This document shows, piece by piece, positions 1 to 12,900 of a stretch of 59,842 nt of DNA (its first letter is position 1; every line of letters starts with the position of its first letter). Position numbers and translations under genes: made by a program. Under the pieces are notes generated by a model that was not told the DNA's origin, made no database searches, and saw nothing but the letters and a program-made list of their open reading frames with translations. This DNA is from Leucogyrophana mollusca (Eukaryota > Basidiomycota > Agaricomycetes > Boletales): contig MU266501.1 of NCBI GenBank assembly GCA_021014945.1, positions 1 to 59,842 on the forward strand, given 5' to 3'.

Positions 1-236
1 TATCGTGTATATTGAATTAATTTAATTTAAAGTCCGACGCGGGAAACACCGGTAAGACGGGATTGCACTTTCCCACGAATTACGGGGGCGGCAGAAACCT
101 TGACAAGCAAGGTAATCCATCACAACAGCTTGGCAGAGGCGGACTAGCATCCAACTCTTAAGACTTACTTCTCGAGGAAAGGAAGGAATCGAGCTAAGAG
201 CATAAATCACAGACACAGCGATATACGGATCGGAGA
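1..236. other. 3' flank of the Prp24-like gene, no gene seen
   Basis: This stretch lies downstream of the stop codon of the minus-strand Prp24-like gene. The only open frame (minus strand, about 60 codons) has no recognisable motif. It is probably 3' untranslated sequence or intergenic DNA. Confidence 0.5.
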
Positions 237-3200
237 TCAGCCCAGCATCTTCCTAAAGTCATCCTGTCCTTTCTTTCCCTGCTCCGAGCCACCTACTCCA
301 CTTGTAGCTGAGTTTGCATTTCTTATGCTAACACCTAGGTTCCGGTCGCGACCTATCCCTGCTCTTGGTCTCGATTTGGCACTACGAGGGATGAACATTC
401 CTCCCGAAGGACCAGCCGCACGAGCACCCGATGAGGCAGCTTGTGTTTCTTCTGAAAATTGCAACGCGTTCCCGTTGAACACGATGGGCTCTGGACGTAA
501 TAGCAATTTGCCAGCTTCCTAAAACACGATCAGTAAAATTCCGAGATGCTGAAACCAATGGGTGACATACAGCAGGGTTTTCGAGCTCGACGACCGCTTC
601 GTTCTGGGAAACAAAAAGCTCAGTCCGCTTCACCGACGCATACTTCTCCAGGGTTTGATGGAGCAGCCCTTCTTGCGTGGCTGGGGGAAGATTGCGAACA
701 CGAACTGAGCGATTCCGTGCTTCTGCGCGCCGACCAAGGCCAGTGTCGGACAACACCTCCCTGAAAACAAGGGTCAGTCAGAGTGGTATCCCATATTTCA
801 AAACCCACCGGTTACGCGCACGAACGCGAGTGTCGGCAAGAGTGACAGCAATGCGGCGATTCTTCAGTTCATAGTTATTGGCTCCCAGCGCAGCCTGAGC
901 AGAGGCCTAAATATGATACTCTGGGTTAATTCATAAGGAAATAAGCAAGGCCGTCCTCCTCACCTCTTCCTCGAACTCGACAAATGCGAAACCTTTTGGT
1001 TGCCCGTTCGGGTCCTGCGCCATCCGCACCTCTTTCAAGGATCCATACTAGTTCAGATACACCGGCAGATTAGAATTTAGCGGACAAGGCCCCGGATGGT
1101 ACGTACCGTTCGGAAAACGTTCTCCAGATCCTCCTTCGTGGTGAATTTGCTCAACCCAGCGACATAGATCTCCCTCTCACCCGCATCCGCATCTGTGCGC
1201 TCCTTCTTGCGTTCAGGATTGGACATGAGGACGCTGATAGCCCGTTCTGGTTCAAGTTCTCGTCCATGTAACTCCAAGGCTCTTTCTGCCGAAGACTGGG
1301 AAATATGAGCTTTTTGGTGAAAGGATGGTGAAAGCAGGGTGACCTACCGGTGAAGTATATTGTACGTAACAAAATCGTCTCGTGTTCTTGAATTTTTTAC
1401 TGGGCCACCGTACATCGAATATGAGACCATACTATGGTGTTGCCGTGAATACGAAGCAGACGGATAATTGTGGCGTGGTCCGTGTCCTCACCTGCCCAAA
1501 CAAGTCTCTTATCGAAGCGTCATCTGCTTTTTCTGGGAAATTTGTCACGTATAGTGTTGACTTCCATGCCAGGTGTACCGCGATTTCTTGATCCTGGATC
1601 CGCTTTTTATCTTTGGTCAAGGCTGCCGGTACGCTATCCTGAAAGGTAGGGGGAAACTGGCTTCAGCGACGTTGCCCTTGTTGTTCTGAAAAGTATGAAC
1701 GCAACCCGTGTATTGAACTCTACAGTTGCCACCACACCCTCTGGCATCTGAGTGATTTTCACTTCGCGGACTTCACCACACTATAACCCATGGGTGAGCA
1801 CACGATGAATCCCGGATTGGTAGAAGCGTACATCTTTGAAGAGGTCTTTGAGTTCGCTCTCACTCACGCCGCTGGGAAGGTCTGCGACGAATACAGTGCA
1901 GTTTTCTCGATCTCTGCGCGACGTCATTACCACTTTACTCACCCTCTAAAACATGACGTACCTCTTCAATTGTGGCGGGGGTTGCTCTATTGAGGCCCTC
2001 TCTCAGCTTGTCAATAAAGTTGCAATTCAGCGGCTGTGCTCACCGAGCCGTGGCTTCTTGCTGCCCTCCGCAGGAGGTGGGTCTTCCGCTTTTCGTTTGC
2101 TTCTGCTGTCTACGCTTGATGGTGCATCAACATCCATAGCGGGAAGTGCAGCTTCTCCTGTACCAGCACCGACAACGTCCGTAACTGGGATCTGGCCCGC
2201 CTCATGGGATGCCTTTTCAGCTTCCTGTACGAGCCACATAAGGTGATAGCAAAGGACAAAGGACAAACACTTACCCTTGCCCTCCGTACATTCACCTGAT
2301 ACTGTGCACGCTCTACTTTATCGAGCGCAGTTTCGATAGACTCGACCGACCCGTGGAGATGTTCAAATGCAATCCATGCTTCCCAGATGGCTTCGGGCCA
2401 GTCAATATTCTTCATCGCGATATCCTGGAACGTTGTGCGAGCCTGATCCAATCGATCTGTCTTTCTAAAAATAATCGAGTTGGGGGTGGGCCAATGAAGC
2501 AGGAAATGATTATGAATGAGCACGAACATTAAGGTGTCGGTGTACGTCGTCCATGCCACATAGCTGGTCTTGTGGTGCTTGGCGGTAGCTTGCCAGACAG
2601 CAATTGCACTATCAGGCAGATCCAGGCTTAGATACTATGAGAGGATGTTAATTGACCATTGGGATATCAGCGATTGGGCACGGACGAGCTCAGCAAGGAA
2701 TTTTTCCAGTCGGAAACGCGGATCGCCGGCTGGAGAAGCTACACGAAGGGTACGTGGTGAGCACTCATGTCGCATACGCGTGGGCGGCGAGGGAGTACCT
2801 TGACGAACCAGTGCTATGCCGTCCTCAAGAATCCTGATTAGGGTGGCAAACATCTCCTCGTCTGGATTAATGTGAGCGTGTTGCGTATATATCGCAGCAT
2901 TGCAAAGAATCTCGCCTCCTTTCCCAACTTCAATACGTCGTTTTTCAAAGCCAGCGCGAGCGAGGATGAGCTGAACAGTCTGTTGGACATCCTTGCCAAA
3001 CAAGTTGGTAGATAGAGCCCGCGAGAACGCCTCTGTTGGTTGGGTAAACTGAGGTTCTGGGCAAAATCTGGACCATTACGAACCTGAAACACTTTCAAGA
3101 TTCTCTATCTCGTCCTCGGAGTCGATCCCTCGTTCCTATGGTCAAATATCTGCGACCCTTTCTCTCTAAGATGTAACACCCCTGCTTACCAGAAATCGGA

Positions 3201-4561
3201 TATACCGCGCCCAAACTTCGCCAGACCCCGGGACACTCCTTACTGCTCTCCGGAGTGTATGTAGTTCAGAGTTCTCATCAGGACCATTGATGCGCTTTGA
3301 ACACACGTGCGATCAGCGATATTTCTTTCGGAAGAAAGCATTATACCCACCAGGGTATCGCAGTAGCCGGCCCAGAATACTCGTAACGCATCCTCTGCGC
3401 CAGGGTCCCCAGCGAAGCGGCGTTTGGCAGCATCAGCGATGGCACGCTCGTAGAGGGCCTTCAAGTTGAACATATCAACGTTCTTTGCGCGACGCTCGGA
3501 TGCTATGTAGTATGCATAGCCGTCCAGTGAGAACCCCGACTGACGCTGTTGAGAGTGAGTGGTTGAGGTCGATGTTGTCAGAGTAGCTCCAGACGTACGA
3601 GCGAGATCTCTGAGGCTTCCCGTCGTTCGTAGGCCTTGACAGCTTTCGAGCGAAGCTTTGAAGCGGAGACGAGAACTGTTTCGTACTGGTCTGAGGGCTT
3701 GTGATTTGTCGTGAATGTCGAGTAAGCCTGGTAAGTTTCTTCGTGGTCTGGTGGAAGGGAGGTGAGCTGAAAAGCGCGGCAATATGGCTGTGACGCGTAC
3801 TGGAATGAGGCTGCTGCAGTCGGCTGAGGAGCAGTATTTCGACATGAGCCGCGAGAGCACTTCTTCTAACGGGGATGAGTCCAAGGGTAATGTAACATGA
3901 ACGAATGCGCACTTTTCATGATTAGGAGCATTCTCTAGAAGGTCGAGTTCCCAGTCCCTTTGAGTGTCCCATAGGAGATGGCTCTACAGCAGAGTCAGGT
4001 ACGGACCTTTGGCGTGATACGGACGACGTACCTTAGTTATGTGTCCAACTCCTTTAGCGACGACGGCTGTGATAGCGGCACGCGTCCAGTCACTGGAGAA
4101 CAATTCTCCCAGGTCGTCTGGCTTAGACTCGAGAGCGGCGAAAAAAGCGTGGCGATCGATCAGGAACCCGACGTGTTTCTGCAGAATAGGAATTGCTAGA
4201 ACACGCACTCAACAGTCACTCGCACCGAGGAGAAACGTCACGTACATAGATAGTCTGCCTCTGCGCGAGAATACACTTCTAAGACCTCCAAGACTCCACT
4301 CGGGGAGTCGAGATCTACTGCCGTTGACTTTGCATCAATCAGAGGGATCCAGACTTCGTCCCCCGCGGCCAGGTAGTTTGTAACCATCTCCTGGGCGACT
4401 ATTACCTGGGATTCCATGCCTTCCAGCGACTGAGAGAGCCTAATGTGCTGGGCATGAAGAGACACGTCATATGAATTAGTGGATAGCTGTGTGAGGAGAT
4501 TAGCCAAGGCATCCAAAGAGTCAAACTCGTCCATTTCTGCTGGCTGCCTCAGGTCCTCCAC
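237..4561 (-). CDS. PRP24: Prp24/SART3-like U4/U6 snRNP assembly factor (HAT repeats, RRMs, Lsm-interaction tail)
   Basis: Split gene read from an ATG at 4561 (MEDLRQPAEMDEF...) to a TGA at 237-239. The N-terminal half is helical HAT-type sequence, for example the stretch with YLAAGDEVWIPLIDAK near residue 65. Downstream exons encode several RRMs: LYVTNFPEKADD near 1550, EIYVAGLSKFTTKEDL near 1170, and SVRVRNLPPATQEG near 700. The protein ends GQDDFRKMLG, which matches the C-terminal Lsm-interaction motif of Prp24 and SART3. That family binds U6 snRNA and reanneals U4 with U6 after splicing, in the nucleus. HAT repeats plus RRMs make it closer to SART3 than to yeast Prp24. Introns are short and numerous; not every boundary was resolved. 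The gene is head-to-head with the F-box gene. Confidence 0.88.
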
Positions 4562-5080
4562 TGAGCTTGCTGCGTCAATGAGCTGTTCGATTTAATAGCT
4601 GAAGTGTATGGAGCCAGCGGTGGCAGAAGTAACGCCGCCCGCCTAAGTGAGTGAGACCCCAGATAGTCCATGTTCTCCTCTTCTGCTTTGCTTCGTTGTC
4701 ATTAATATCCGTTAATAGCGGCTTGCCGTCAGTTATTGCAAGATTATCGCTTTGTTCCCTTGTCCTTGTTTCCATCGACGGTCGATGATAATAAAGAAAT
4801 GTGAGGGTGCCTCGGATCTGGCTTGAATTGTGCCCTTGAGCTCTTCCATTTTGAACGTAGCACCGCCAAAGACACAGCAACCCGCCCCATCGCGACTCTC
4901 CATTCTTTTGTTGACACCTTTGTCTCACCAGAATTCTCCCTTACTCGCAGAATCGGTACCGATTCTTGCCGGTGCTATGTTAGGCTGACAGGTCCGCCCC
5001 TATGGCGTAGAATTCCTCGCCAGTTGGGCTTCCGTATAAGATGGGTCCATATTTTCCTCCCGGTTACTTACTCGTCTCCC
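4562..5080. promoter_or_regulatory. Shared upstream region of two divergent genes
   Basis: About 520 bases lie between the start codons of the minus-strand Prp24-like gene and the plus-strand F-box gene. The open frames here are short and carry no motif. No clear TATA box was found. The region must hold both promoters and 5' leaders. Confidence 0.5.
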
Positions 5081-6472
5081 ATGCCCTCCACCCTCAAACG
5101 TTCTCGCCGCCGGGAGCTCACTCTCACCCGATCGTTTACCAATGCTATTCAGTCCAAGGTCAACCCCCCAGAGTAAGTCAGCGCTTCGTTACAAATCGTG
5201 CTGCCCATCTTATCGCTCGCTAGTCGCGCTCGCCCTGTGGACGTAAAAGCTCGCGATGTATTCCTTTCCGATCGCACAAACACCCAGTCCGTAGCCCAAG
5301 TCAGCCAAACGCAGCTGATCCCTCGAGGCGACCGCAAGTTTTCCCTCAGTATCAAGCGACAGCGTCATCCGATCCATTCGCTTCCCAGAGAGATACTGGC
5401 GTACATTTTCTTCATCGGATCCCATGATGATTTCATGTTACCCGTCGCCATGTCTCACGTCTGTCGGTCGTGGAGGATCATCATCCTCCACACACCTTCG
5501 CTATGGAGACGCATCACCCTCACACCACGTTTGGATATGTGGGCAGAACGAATATCCCGTGCGAAGTCTTGCTTATTGGACATCGAGCTGTTGCCTTGGT
5601 CGCATCCCCTATCCCGGCCACTTTTCCTCGACGTTCACACTGTACAGTGGTACATGCACTTGGTTGTCCCCCATATCGGTCGCTGCCGTTCTCTTGAGAT
5701 CTCTTTCTCAAATTACGCACCGTATCTGTGGAACGGCGCACTCTCCAGTTGCTGTCGCTCAGAACGTAGCGTGCACGCGTTCCATCTGGAGGAACTAACT
5801 CTTCAATACCCAGCAAACGACGACACTAAGGAGTTTGCTCTATTCGATGGTATCGCTCCGCGTCTGCGAAAAGTGACTCTGGATGGGATACGCTTAACTT
5901 GGCTGCCATCGCTGTTTAGAAACTTAACTTACCTCGACTACACCCATCGCGGGTTCACGAAGGGACACGCCGCTGTCTTCGAGGTCTTGCACATGCTGCA
6001 AGTCTCGAGTCGTCTTCAAGACCTTAGGATTTGCTTCCCAGGCCAGAAGAAGGAGATCCTGTATCTCCCCAAGCACCCCCTTCCGGAGGGGGTTGTTTGC
6101 ATGCCAGACTTGGCACATCTTCATCTCCGCGTCGACGGCGCGGATATCCCCTCCGAGTTGTGTTCCGTCCTAAATCAGATGACGTTCCCTTCTCTTTGCT
6201 CACTCAACCTCATCGACCTTCGTCGTTCCCCCAAACCGTTCGCGCGGCTCTCGTACTTCTTCCAGGGTTTACGCCTGCCATACCTGTCCTTGAACGCTTT
6301 AAAGCTGGAGAATGGGTGGTTCGACGCGCGGATGACCAGATCCTTGATTCACGCCATGTATGGTCTACAGCAGGTAGAAGTGCTGGGCGCGAGCGCAAGC
6401 GATCTGTTTGTGCCGGGGTTTACCGTTCGGAGGTGGGATCAAAGTGGGTTTTTCGCAGAGCGGATTGTATAG
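5081..6472 (+). CDS. F-box protein
   Basis: Two exons fit: 5081-5172 (MPSTLKRSRRRELTLTR...), a 51-base GT-AG intron at 5173-5223, then 5224-6472 ending in TAG. The frame is preserved across the junction. An F-box-like segment occupies roughly residues 75-120 (HSLPREILAYIFFIGSH, then VCRSWRIIILHTPSLW). The rest has irregular leucine-rich spacing, as in the very large basidiomycete F-box/LRR family. Such proteins usually join Skp1 and cullin in SCF ubiquitin ligases through the F-box, with the C-terminal part choosing the substrate. The substrate cannot be inferred. The first exon is arginine-rich and could act as a nuclear signal; that is a guess. Confidence 0.8.
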
Positions 6473-6701
6473 GGGGATCGTGGGTACAGGGAAGGAGATG
6501 AGTGTACAGATGGAAGTTGGAAGAAGATAAAGCATCGACCACGAGTTCCGATGTGAGTGAAGACACCCGCGATATCGCGGACCGGCATGTCGGACCGCCC
6601 CCCGGGGATGCTTAAGACACGGGACCGTAGACGAGGGGGAACTCATTGATTCCTCCGTCCCTCCATCCCCATCTCCATCTGTGCAGATCAATCATCCCAT
6701 C

Positions 6702-7819
6702 ATGCCTGCCGCAGCAGACTTTCAAAGTAGTAACCTGTTTGACCTCACGGGCCTCGTTGCCCTCGTCACAGGAGGTGGATCCGGGATCGGATTGATGATC
6801 TCCCAAGGGCTAGCCGCGAATGGCGCGAAGGTATACATCACTGGACGTCGATTGGAGGTGCTAGAGTCTACTGCGAAGGAATGGGCACAACAGCAAGTCG
6901 GGGGTGTAATGATCCCGTACGCCTTTGTTCCTTTCGTGGCTGTTGCTGGTGCGGTATTCATAGATGAATAGGTTACAAATGGACGCGACCAACAAGGAGA
7001 GCATCAAGGCTGCAAGGGATGTCGTCGCAGAGAAGGAGGGAAGGCTGCACATTCTCGTGAATAAGTACGCCACTGCACCTCTACGCCTTCAGATCCCGAC
7101 TCAATGCATCACAGTGCCGGCCAATCGGGTCCTCTATCCAACTTCCTGAACGAACCTTCTCCATCCGCACAGAAGGAAGCATCTTCCCTTGGCCCAGCAC
7201 TGTTCGCACAAGAGTCATTCGAGGAGTGGAGCAATCTGTATGCAGTCAACACCTTCTCGATATACTTCGTGACGGTCGCCTTTTTGGATCTGCTGGATAA
7301 GGGCTCGAAGGACAGGGAAGGTTATACTTCGAACGTTATCAACATCACGAGCATTAGCGGTCTCATCAAGCTCGCTCAGAGACATGTGAGTGGATTTTGC
7401 GTCATCTCGTGTCTTGAGCCCCTAACTCGGTGACATACAGTTCTGCTACAATAGCTCAAAAGCTGCTGGGTCCCACCTGACGAAAATGCTTTCGAGCGAG
7501 TTTGCAGTCAAAGGAATACCAGTGCGCGTTAACGCTATCGCGCCCGGTGTATACGAGTCTGGGATGACGCACGATGTTATCGAGGGTTCAGAGGCAACAG
7601 ACAAAGTCGGGATGCCTATCTGGTCGATTCCTGCGAAGAGACCGGGATCGTGAGTGATTTTCACTTTCGATCTGCGCTCCTTGACTGACCCACATGTGAA
7701 GCGCCCAAGAGATGGCTGGTACGGTGGTGTATCTCGCGTCACCTGCGGGAGAGTATATGAATGGGCAGGAACTTGTAATCGATGGAGGATATCTTGCTGT
7801 CAATCCTTCGAGAACGTAG
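6702..7819 (+). CDS. Short-chain dehydrogenase/reductase (SDR), five exons
   Basis: Five exons join in frame: 6702-6916, 6972-7064, 7115-7385, 7441-7649 and 7702-7819, giving 301 residues. Landmarks appear in the classical SDR order. The cofactor loop is TGGGSGIG near residue 28. NNAG is rebuilt exactly across the intron at 7065-7114. The catalytic YNSSK begins exon 4, and INITSIS supplies the serine. The C-terminal segment [10 protein letters not shown] is typical of the family. The arginine after the second strand (TGRR) suggests NADP(H) preference. The substrate is unknown. The gene is followed 144 bases downstream by an FAD flavoprotein gene in the same orientation, which may hint at a shared pathway, although fungal genes are normally transcribed singly. 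Confidence 0.9.
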
Positions 7820-7963
7820 CCGAGTGTTGGTAAATGCACAATTGGGAATATCTCGGGGGACATGAAAACTGGGCATGCCACATATGTAAAATATACAAAG
7901 CTTTGACGTTGAGAAGCCACTGCAACCTCTTTCATCAGTCCTTCTAGCACACGCGTGATCTTC

Positions 7964-9549
7964 ATGGCTTATGACTGCATCATCGTTGGCGGTGGTCACG
8001 CAGGGGCCTGCGCAGCCCTCGCAGCCGTAGAAGCCGGCTGCACTAGAGTCCTAGTCGTCGAAAAGGCCCCTAAAGAATGGATCGGCGGTAATGGCTACTT
8101 CACAGCTGGTGCGCATCGCACTGTGCACGGAGGGCTACAAGATCTGCTTCCTATTGTGCGCAATGTATCCGCGGAGCAGGCTCAAGCTATCGACATGCAG
8201 CCGTACACGGCAGAAGATTTCACCAATGATATCATGCGACTGGGTGGCTCGCAATCAGACCCGGTCCTGGTGAAGACATTGGTGGATGAGTCGAGGGGTG
8301 CAATCGAGTGGTTGGCGCGCAAAGTGGAGGTTCCGTTCATACTGTCGTTTCACAGACAAGCATATCAGGTAAATGGGAGACAGAAGTTCTGGGGAGGGTT
8401 GGCGTTGAGTGTCGAGGATGGAGGCAAAGGACTGATCAAGGCGGATTTTGCCGCGCTGGAAAAGATGGGGATAGAGATCTGGTTTGACTCTCCGGCAATC
8501 AAGCTCTCAACAACAGATGGTACAGTGAGCGGAGTTGTCGTCAGGAGGAACGGCCAGGAGTTTTCTCTTACTGCGGCTGCAGTGGTTCTAGCTGCGGGAG
8601 GTTACGAATCGAGTCCAGAGCTGAGAGCCAAGCATCTAGGCTCGGAATGGGAAAAGGCACACGTAGGTTATGGCGTATGCAAATGACTGCGCAAGTCTCA
8701 TCCACTCCTCAGGTTCGAGGAACACCGTATAACACGGGAGATGGATTTTCTATGGCGCAAGACATCGGCGCTAAACTCGTAGGGGACTGGAAGGGATGTC
8801 ATAGCACGTGTTGGGATGCAAATGCCCCAGCAAATTCTGGCGATCGTGAACGAAGCAACCAGCTCACTAAATCCGGGTATCCTCTGGGCATCATGGTGAA
8901 CGTGAAAGGGGAGCGATTTGTGGACGAAGGCGAGGACTTCAGGAATTATACGTATGCCAAGTTCGGACGTCAGATCCTCCTGCAGCCCGATGGATGCGCC
9001 TTCCAGGTTTGGTCCGCCGAGGCGATACGGTTGCTGCGGAAAGAAGAGTATGGAGATGAGATCGTGGAGAAGATTATCGCGTCGACGATCGAAGAGTTGG
9101 CTGATAAGCTGCAGGAGAAAGGCCTTCAGGACAAGGAAAGCTTTCTGCAAACGGTGCGAAGATACAACACTGCAGTTCACCATCACAGAGCGGAGCACCC
9201 GGACCTCGTTTGGAATCCTGCCATCAAAGACGGGCTCTCCACACAGTCTTCGAAGGCATCTCTGGCTTTGCCCAAATCCAACTGGGCTCTGCCTCTTGAC
9301 AAAGCCCCGTTTCTTGCGGTGAAGGTCGCGTGCGGCATCACGTTCACCTTTGGGGGGCTGGGGATTGATCCAGACACCGCTGGAGTCATTTCAAAACAAA
9401 TGGGGAAACCTATCAAAGGTTTGTTTTGCACTGGAGAGATGATTGGCGGCCTATATTATGGCAATTACCCAGGAGGTAGTGGGCTCACTGCAGGCACGGT
9501 GTTTGGGAGAAAGGCTGGGCGCGAAGCTGCGAAACTTGCTGGACACTAA
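7964..9549 (+). CDS. FAD-dependent dehydrogenase of the fumarate reductase/tricarballylate dehydrogenase (TcuA/CobZ)/KstD type
   Basis: Two exons: 7964-8662 and 8713-9549, with a 50-base intron, giving 511 residues. The start is the ATG at 7964 (MAYDCIIVGGGHAG); an upstream in-frame GTG at 7955 is not a plausible start. The N-terminal dinucleotide fold GGGHAGACAAL and the acidic VVEKAP bind FAD. LAAGGYES and the C-terminal GLFCTGEMIGGLYYGNYPGG are typical of the FAD_binding_2 family. The overall pattern resembles tricarballylate dehydrogenase and 3-ketosteroid dehydrogenase-like flavoproteins, which oxidise or reduce a C-C bond next to a carbonyl. The true substrate is not visible. There is no clear signal peptide, so it is probably cytosolic. 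Confidence 0.85.
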
Positions 9550-9934
9550 ATAAGCGTGCCCTTCACGCCGTAGAAACTTTTCTTGAGTTATGTCCGACGC
9601 CGGGACCCATATATGAGCGTTGGGAGTCATTTGGACAGGAAATGTCATGAAGAGGGTAACTGCTCGGCAACTAATTTACGTACAAAGTAGCCATTGGGTA
9701 AACCCAAGGGTCATGTTCACACTTCCCCGCGACACCTGTCTTTTGATCCTCCAGCCCATCTTCTGCCATCCTCCCCTCCAAATTAGTTGGGATTCATCTG
9801 CAGTCTCGTATTTATAGTCCGCAGTAGACTGGGTCTCTTATATTGATCGACAGCTCGGCGGCGCTGAGGCGGGCCATTGGTTGTGGAGCAATTATTGCCT
9901 TTGAACCACTCCGTCATCCGCCAGTTCATCCACC
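9550..9934. other. Intergenic region with phospholipase D promoter
   Basis: No gene was seen between the flavoprotein stop and the phospholipase D start. A TATTTATA element at 9809-9816 lies about 120 bases before the ATG and is a weak TATA candidate. Confidence 0.4.
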
Positions 9935-12900
9935 ATGGCCATCATCGACGTTGTGGAAGCTGTCATTCGCAGTCAGCACCCATCTGACCAGCGTCTTGCC
10001 CACGAGGGCGACGGTTCAAGTACTCGGAGTATATCCGGACAAGAAAAACGCAGCAGCGTTGAACTAGAACCCCCTCGTCCACGAGATCACAGTACTAACG
10101 CTGATGCCTCTCTTCCTTTTCCAATAACACCCCTTAAGTCACCTGGAACAACGCCACGACTATCTCTTCCGGACACTCCGTCAACGCGGACCGGACCTCC
10201 TCGCTCGCTGTCATTCAACTACTCTCTTCCAAGCTCTCCCGTCGTGCCCCCCAGCGCACGGACTATGGGAAAGCCGGAAAATGGCGACATCATGGAGAAT
10301 GATGTCGCAGAAGGCGACGGTTTTCCATTTCAAATGCACCCCAGTCACTCGACATTCCGAGGCGCTCTGGAGATCAGCACACCTGAGAAAGATCCACTGG
10401 ACAGGAAGGGCAAGGGCCGTGAAAAGTCGTTCGACGATAGCTGGAACCCAATGAGATGGTTTCACGAGTCTCCACTACAGGAGAAACCTGAGCCGATTTG
10501 CGAAGAAGCTGGGGAGGTGGATGACGAGAAGTCTCCTGAGAAGGCACGCAGAAAGCAGGTTTCTCGACATCAGACAATGGACACCGGTAAGAAGGCAAAC
10601 GGCGCCGCCGACCTCCAGAGATCTCAGTCCCATCCCCCGCCAAGAGCTATGAAGAGGTCGGCGGGATCAGCCAAATGGGGTCGACTGCGGTCGCTGCTTC
10701 CAGCAGTCATTCGCCAATCACCATCAGGCCATGACACTGTGACTCACTCTGTTGTCACATCTCACGATGTCAATATTACGGATGAGCTCATCACGGGTGG
10801 TTTATCCACCTTGATGCTGCGGCTCTGGTTCGAGCGTGATGAGAAAGGGCGCCGTCGCATTCCGGCACTATTTCATCGTCTCCGTATTCGCATAAGCGAC
10901 AGCTTGCATCCGCTACATGCCTCTAAAGCTGTATTTCGCATCGAGTGCGAATATGCAAATGGCGCGGCACGATGGGTCGTTTATCGGCAACTTCGTGATT
11001 TTTTCTCACTGCACGCCCACTATACTTTGTCCAATGCCTTCAATGACAATGTTGAGGCATTACCTGAGTTTCCTCGAACGAGTAGGTCCCTACCAACCCA
11101 TTGTTTATCGTCATATCCTGACTCATAACTACGTAGGTCTCCCGTACTTCAAGTTCTTGAGGAAAGAGAGTAGTGGTGCCCACGTTCGACAAGCTGATTT
11201 TGCCCGCATGCAGCGAGAGGCACTGGAAGAATATCTCCTCAAACTCATTCGTGCTGTGGTATGCACAACGGTTTCCTTCTGCTCCTCACCAGGCGATCTG
11301 ATGACCCGCCTTTTACAGATGTTCCACCCCGCTTCCAACCGTCTTGCCGGGTTTCTTGAAGTAAGTGCCCTATTTGTTGCGCTTGCCCAATCCGGGGGAG
11401 CCCAGTACAAAGCGGGTTCCCTGCGGATCGAGGCTTCTGGTAGCGGTGCTGGGTTAGGACGGAAGTCGGCACGCTGGCGAGAGAGGAAAGAGTCTCGGTG
11501 GTGTGCTGTTCGGGAAAGCTATTTGGTAATTATGGAGGATCCTGGAGAGGTGAGTGGACGCCCACTGCAGTTGATATCCTTTGACCTTATCATCTCTCCT
11601 AGCTCGCCGTTTGGGATGTCTTTCTGCTAGACTCTGACTTCAAGATTGTGCGTCCGACCCGATACTACCGCAAAGGCCTGCATCTCCTGCGACCGGAACC
11701 ATCGGAAAGAGAATTTATCTCTCCACGGGGAGTCAACGAAACAGAGTTCCACCCCGAAACGGAGGCAGACTGTGTATCTGCGATAGGCTCCCTCAGGGGC
11801 AAGCTTTCGCGTGCTCTGCACATTGGTCATAGGTCCACGCCGAATGTCGCCAATGTGCAGCAGGCCCTACATCGCCGGCTCGATTCGGCTTCTTCTGGAA
11901 GCTCGGTGTCTTCGGCCTCTCGCCCTCCAACGCCTATGCTTGACCCGTCCACGAATGCAAATCCGTTGGACCGCACCGAACATGGAGGCGAGGGTGAGGG
12001 TGAAGGCCATGACAATGAGAGCGAGACCGAAAGAAGAAAGAAGAAGAAGAGATCACATGAAGTCTCGAAACACACTTTCTACATTGAAAACTCACAGATG
12101 CGCCTCAAACTATTCGCAAAAAACGAGGTTTGTCCTCGGCCCTTATAACCTCCTACTGTGTCTCACGCGGCTCTGCAGCGTCAAATGCTGCAATGGATAA
12201 CAGCACTTGAGAAGGTTGCCGCCACTTCTCACTACACTGGCAACAATAGGTTCGACAGTTTTGCTCCAATTCGCCTGAATGTCGCTGCGCAATGGCTCGT
12301 TGATGGGGTAAGTTCTGTTTCCTTTTCAATCCTACCCTTTGACTCAGACCTTGCGCAGCGCGACTACATGTGGAACCTTTCTCGTGCAATACTTCTCGCT
12401 CGAGAAACCATTTATATCCATGACTGGTGGCTCTCGCCAGGTAGGGCATCCAGTCTCGGGGTTTGGCGCTGCCTAACGAGACCTAGAGCTCCAAATGCGA
12501 CGCCCTAACAAGGAAAAGTATCGGCTGGATAAACTTCTTGAAAGGAAAGCGAAAGAGGGTGTGAAGATCCACATCATCCTCTAGTAAGTTCTTTCGGCGA
12601 CGCAATCCTCCATAAAGCTAACGCATGATGCAGCCAAGAGGTGTCCAGTCGAACGACACCAACGGATAGCAAGTCAGTACTTTATACATCCTATCCCACT
12701 GCCGTTCCCAACACTCTTTACAGCTATACGAAGCAGAGGTTAACATCCCTTCACGAGAACATCATGGTACAGCGCTCTCCTTCTCACTTCCAAACGGGCA
12801 CGTTCTATTGGGCACACGTAAGTAGTCCTTTTGCACGAAAGAACTCGACTTCAAATCCAAGTACAGCACGAGAAACTCTGTGTGATTGACCAAACCATCG

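Noticed and set aside
7955..7963. GTG start for the FAD flavoprotein
   Set aside because: Nuclear genes start at ATG; the ATG at 7964 gives the usual distance to the GGGHAG motif.
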